A stretch of 7,345 nucleotides of DNA from Actinomycetota bacterium (GTDB taxonomy: Bacteria > Actinomycetota > Thermoleophilia > Gaiellales > Gaiellaceae): the NCBI GenBank assembly GCA_005884155.1, contig VAXD01000002.1, positions 1-7,345 of the forward strand, read 5' to 3'. Shown piece by piece: positions 5,313-7,345 of this stretch. The notes beneath the pieces are model-generated. The model was not told the origin of the DNA and made no database searches. It saw nothing but the letters and a program-made list of their open reading frames with translations. The first letter of the stretch is position 1. The number at the start of each line of letters is the position of its first letter. The position numbers were made by a program, and so were the translations under genes.

Positions 5313-7345
5313 TTGCAAGGGGCGGCAAAGTTTCGTGAGCTCTGGTCCCGTCTGCCGAAGCGGGGACGGAAAGCCTATGTCGGTCTCGCCGCGGTCGCGG
5401 TAGCGGCCCTCGTCGAGCTCAGCGTCGTGCTCGGAGGCGCGGGAGGGCCGTCGCACGAGAACGCTGCCGGCCAGGTCCTTCGAGGACCGCGCCCGGTGCT
5501 GGTCTCGTCGAAGACGACGAGTCGATCGGGTGGCCATTCCGGCGTGATCGTGGGGCACTCGTACAAGAACGACGCCACGCCGCCGCTCCGCCAGATGCAT
5601 CCCGTCCCCTACGGGCAACGAAGCGCGGAGCACGAGGCCAGCGCAAATCCGAAGACGCGCCCGAGCAGGCCCGTCAACCGCCCCGACGGAAGCGTCCAGC
5701 GAAGCCTCGCCAGCCCGAACATGCCCACGCCGATCCTCAACTTCGACGGCATTCCGTTCCCCGGCGTGACGTGTAACTGCGCGCCGCCCGACACGAACGG
5801 GGAGGTCGGCCTGACGCAGTACGTCCAGATCGTCAACGAAGGCTTCGAGGTCTTCAACAAGACCACCGGCGCATCGTTGCTCGGTCCGCTCGCGATCTCG
5901 TCGATCTGGAGCGGCTTCGGCGGCCTCTGCGAGAGCTCCGGCTCCGGCGATCCGGTCGTGATGTACGACCAGCTCGCAAACCGCTGGTTCATCAGCCAGT
6001 TCGCGGGCAGCTCCGTCATCACCGACCAGTGCATCGCGATCTCCCAGACGAGCGACGCGACCGGAGCGTGGTACCGCTACGGGTTCCACATGACGAACAA
6101 CTTCTACGACTACCCGCACTTCGGGGTCTGGCCCGACGCCTACTACGACAGCGCGAACGTGTTCGACAGCTCGGGCAGCTCTTTCCTCGGGCCGCAGCCG
6201 TTCGCATTCAACCGGACAGCGATGCTGGCAGGCAATCCGGCGACCTTCGTCAGCACGGGCTTGCTGAGCTCGAGCGACGACGCGATCCTGCCGTCGGATC
6301 TCGACGGGACGACCACGCCGCCCTCCGGCGCGCCGAACCCGTACGTCATGGCCGGAACGCTCTCGACGATGCGGGTCTACCGCTTCCACGCCGACTTCGT
6401 GACGCCCGCGAACTCGACGTTCACGCTCGCGGCGACGCTGACACCGCCGGCGTTCACGCTGGCCTGCCCGAGTACGCGCGCGTGCGTGCCGGAGCCGAAC
6501 AGCGACCGGCTAGATGCGATCGGCGACCGTCCCATGTTCCGCAATGCCTATCGCCGTTTCGCCGACGGGCACGAGGCGATGGTCAGCAACGAATCCGTCT
6601 GCGTCCCGGGGAGCGGCTCGTGCGACCCGGTGAGCGGAAACGCCAAGGTCGGCATCCGCTGGTGGGAGATCAACAACGCCACTTCGGGGACGCCTAGCCT
6701 CGTCCAGGCGAGCACCTATGCGCCCGACGGGACCAATCGCTGGATGGGCAGCGCGGCGATGGACCGTGACGGCGATCTGGCGCTTTGCTACAGCGTCTCG
6801 AGCTCGACTGTGGTTCCCGGCCTGCGCTGCTCCGGCCGGCTTGCGGGCGATCCGGTGAACACGCTCGCCCAGGGTGAGGCGGCGATGTTCGCGGGTGCGG
6901 GCAGCCAGACCGGGACGAGCAACCGCTGGGGCGACTACAGCGACCTGACCGTCGACCCGGCCGACGACTGCACCTTCTGGTACACGAACGAGTACTACCC
7001 GGCGGGCTCGTCGTCGTTCAACTGGCGCACCCGGATCGCGAACTTCAAGTTCCCGTCGTGCAACAACCCCAACCCATACGTGACGATCAGCAAGAGCGCC
7101 GACGCCGGGTCCGTCGACGCCGGCTCGCCGGCCGGATTCGGCGTCACGCTTGCGAACCAGGGCGGGGCGACGGCGACCGGGCTCTCGTTCACCGACCATC
7201 TGCCGAGCGGAACGGGAATCAACTGGACGATCGGCTCGGGCACCGATTCGGGCTGGTCGGTGAGCGGCTCGCCGCCGAACCAGAGCCTCGTCTATAGCCC
7301 GACCACACTCGGAGCGCACACCAGCGCGCACGCGCACATCGTCAG
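5313..7345 (+). CDS. Secreted protein B: conserved core plus DUF11 repeat (runs off right edge)
   Basis: Paralog of protein A, with at least 677 residues and an open frame at the window end. Residues 1-20 are basic (RLPKRGRK at 13-20), followed by a hydrophobic stretch (about 21-43) interrupted by Glu35. It may be a signal peptide or an N-terminal anchor, and a cleavage site is less clear than in A. VIVGHSYKND (78-87) matches A, followed by a Pro/Arg-rich linker to about 138. The core (about 139-583) aligns with A throughout: CNCAPPDTNGEVG, DPVVMYDQLANRWFISQF, NNFYDYPHFGVWPDAYY, GIRWWEINN and NRWGDYSDLTVDPADDCTFWYTNEYY. B has a short insertion with two Cys (430, 437) before GIRWW. From about 588 it enters a DUF11-type beta repeat (VTISKSADAGSVDAGSP ... 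NQGGATATGLSFTDHLPSG), usual in cell-surface stalks of Gram-positive bacteria; more copies may follow. No catalytic site is recognised. Confidence 0.83.
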   Translation, partial: MQGAAKFRELWSRLPKRGRKAYVGLAAVAVAALVELSVVLGGAGGPSHENAAGQVLRGPRPVLVSSKTTSRSGGHSGVIVGHSYKNDATPPLRQMHPVPYGQRSAEHEASANPKTRPSRPVNRPDGSVQRSLASPNMPTPILNFDGIPFPGVTCNCAPPDTNGEVGLTQYVQIVNEGFEVFNKTTGASLLGPLAISSIWSGFGGLCESSGSGDPVVMYDQLANRWFISQFAGSSVITDQCIAISQTSDATGAWYRYGFHMTNNFYDYPHFGVWPDAYYDSANVFDSSGSSFLGPQPFAFNRTAMLAGNPATFVSTGLLSSSDDAILPSDLDGTTTPPSGAPNPYVMAGTLSTMRVYRFHADFVTPANSTFTLAATLTPPAFTLACPSTRACVPEPNSDRLDAIGDRPMFRNAYRRFADGHEAMVSNESVCVPGSGSCDPVSGNAKVGIRWWEINNATSGTPSLVQASTYAPDGTNRWMGSAAMDRDGDLALCYSVSSSTVVPGLRCSGRLAGDPVNTLAQGEAAMFAGAGSQTGTSNRWGDYSDLTVDPADDCTFWYTNEYYPAGSSSFNWRTRIANFKFPSCNNPNPYVTISKSADAGSVDAGSPAGFGVTLANQGGATATGLSFTDHLPSGTGINWTIGSGTDSGWSVSGSPPNQSLVYSPTTLGAHTSAHAHIV
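6651..6682 (+). repeat. 32-bp exact repeat shared by the two paralogs, copy 2
   Basis: Second copy of the element at 3822-3853, same reading frame, encoding GIRWWEINNAT in protein B. Confidence 0.85.
6738..6764 (+). repeat. 27-bp exact repeat shared by the two paralogs, copy 2
   Basis: Second copy of the element at 3909-3935, same frame, encoding RWMGSAAMD in protein B. Confidence 0.85.

Noticed and set aside
5286..6389. 367-codon minus-strand open frame opposite protein B, resembling the one opposite A
   Set aside because: The similarity between the two antisense frames follows directly from the homology of the sense genes in the same phase. It is not independent evidence for an antisense protein.
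6510..7337. 275-codon minus-strand open frame opposite the end of protein B
   Set aside because: Same artefact as above: low-complexity Arg/Ala/Val translation opposite a well-supported coding sequence.

Overview
High-GC sequence with GTG and TTG starts, leaderless-looking promoters, an actinobacterial-style ATP-dependent DNA ligase, a DUF892 ferritin-like protein, and secreted proteins ending in PASTA or DUF11 modules. This points to a deep-branching actinobacterium, most likely class Thermoleophilia (Gaiellales or Solirubrobacterales). That placement rests on style and family recognition, not on a search.

Layout. Bases 1-410 (minus strand) hold the N-terminal part of an ATP-dependent DNA ligase that runs off the left edge. 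Only 20 bp away and diverging from it, a compact plus-strand run begins: a 95-residue conserved hypothetical protein (431-718), a DUF892/YciE-YciF-type ferritin-like protein (718-1215, stop and start sharing one base), and a FabF-type ketosynthase (1226-2458, 10 bp downstream). Their spacing suggests co-transcription.

The right two thirds hold two tandem paralogous secreted proteins, A (2541-4664, 707 aa) and B (5313 to beyond the right edge, at least 677 aa). A minus-strand cytidine deaminase gene (4749-5204) lies between them. A and B share an N-terminal export region, a short HSYKND motif, a proline-rich linker and a core of about 430-440 residues with many conserved aromatic/Asp motifs. 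They end differently: A has a 'bacterial repeat' domain plus a Lys/Arg-rich PASTA domain, while B enters a DUF11 repeat at the window edge. Both start with TTG, and both are preceded by similar promoters (TTGTRA, 17 bp, TAGKGT) with flanking matches and similar leader lengths. The duplication therefore seems to have carried the control region with it.

A terminator-like hairpin follows A, and a second hairpin lies at the 3' end of cdd. No tRNA, rRNA, CRISPR array, transposase or attachment site was seen. No stretch over 300 bases lacks a gene. The longest gaps are 108 bp (cdd/B, divergent promoters), 84 bp (A/cdd, hairpins) and 82 bp (fabF/A, promoter of A). The ligase, ferritin-like protein, FabF and cytidine deaminase are ordinary families. 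The paralog pair is the part worth a closer look.
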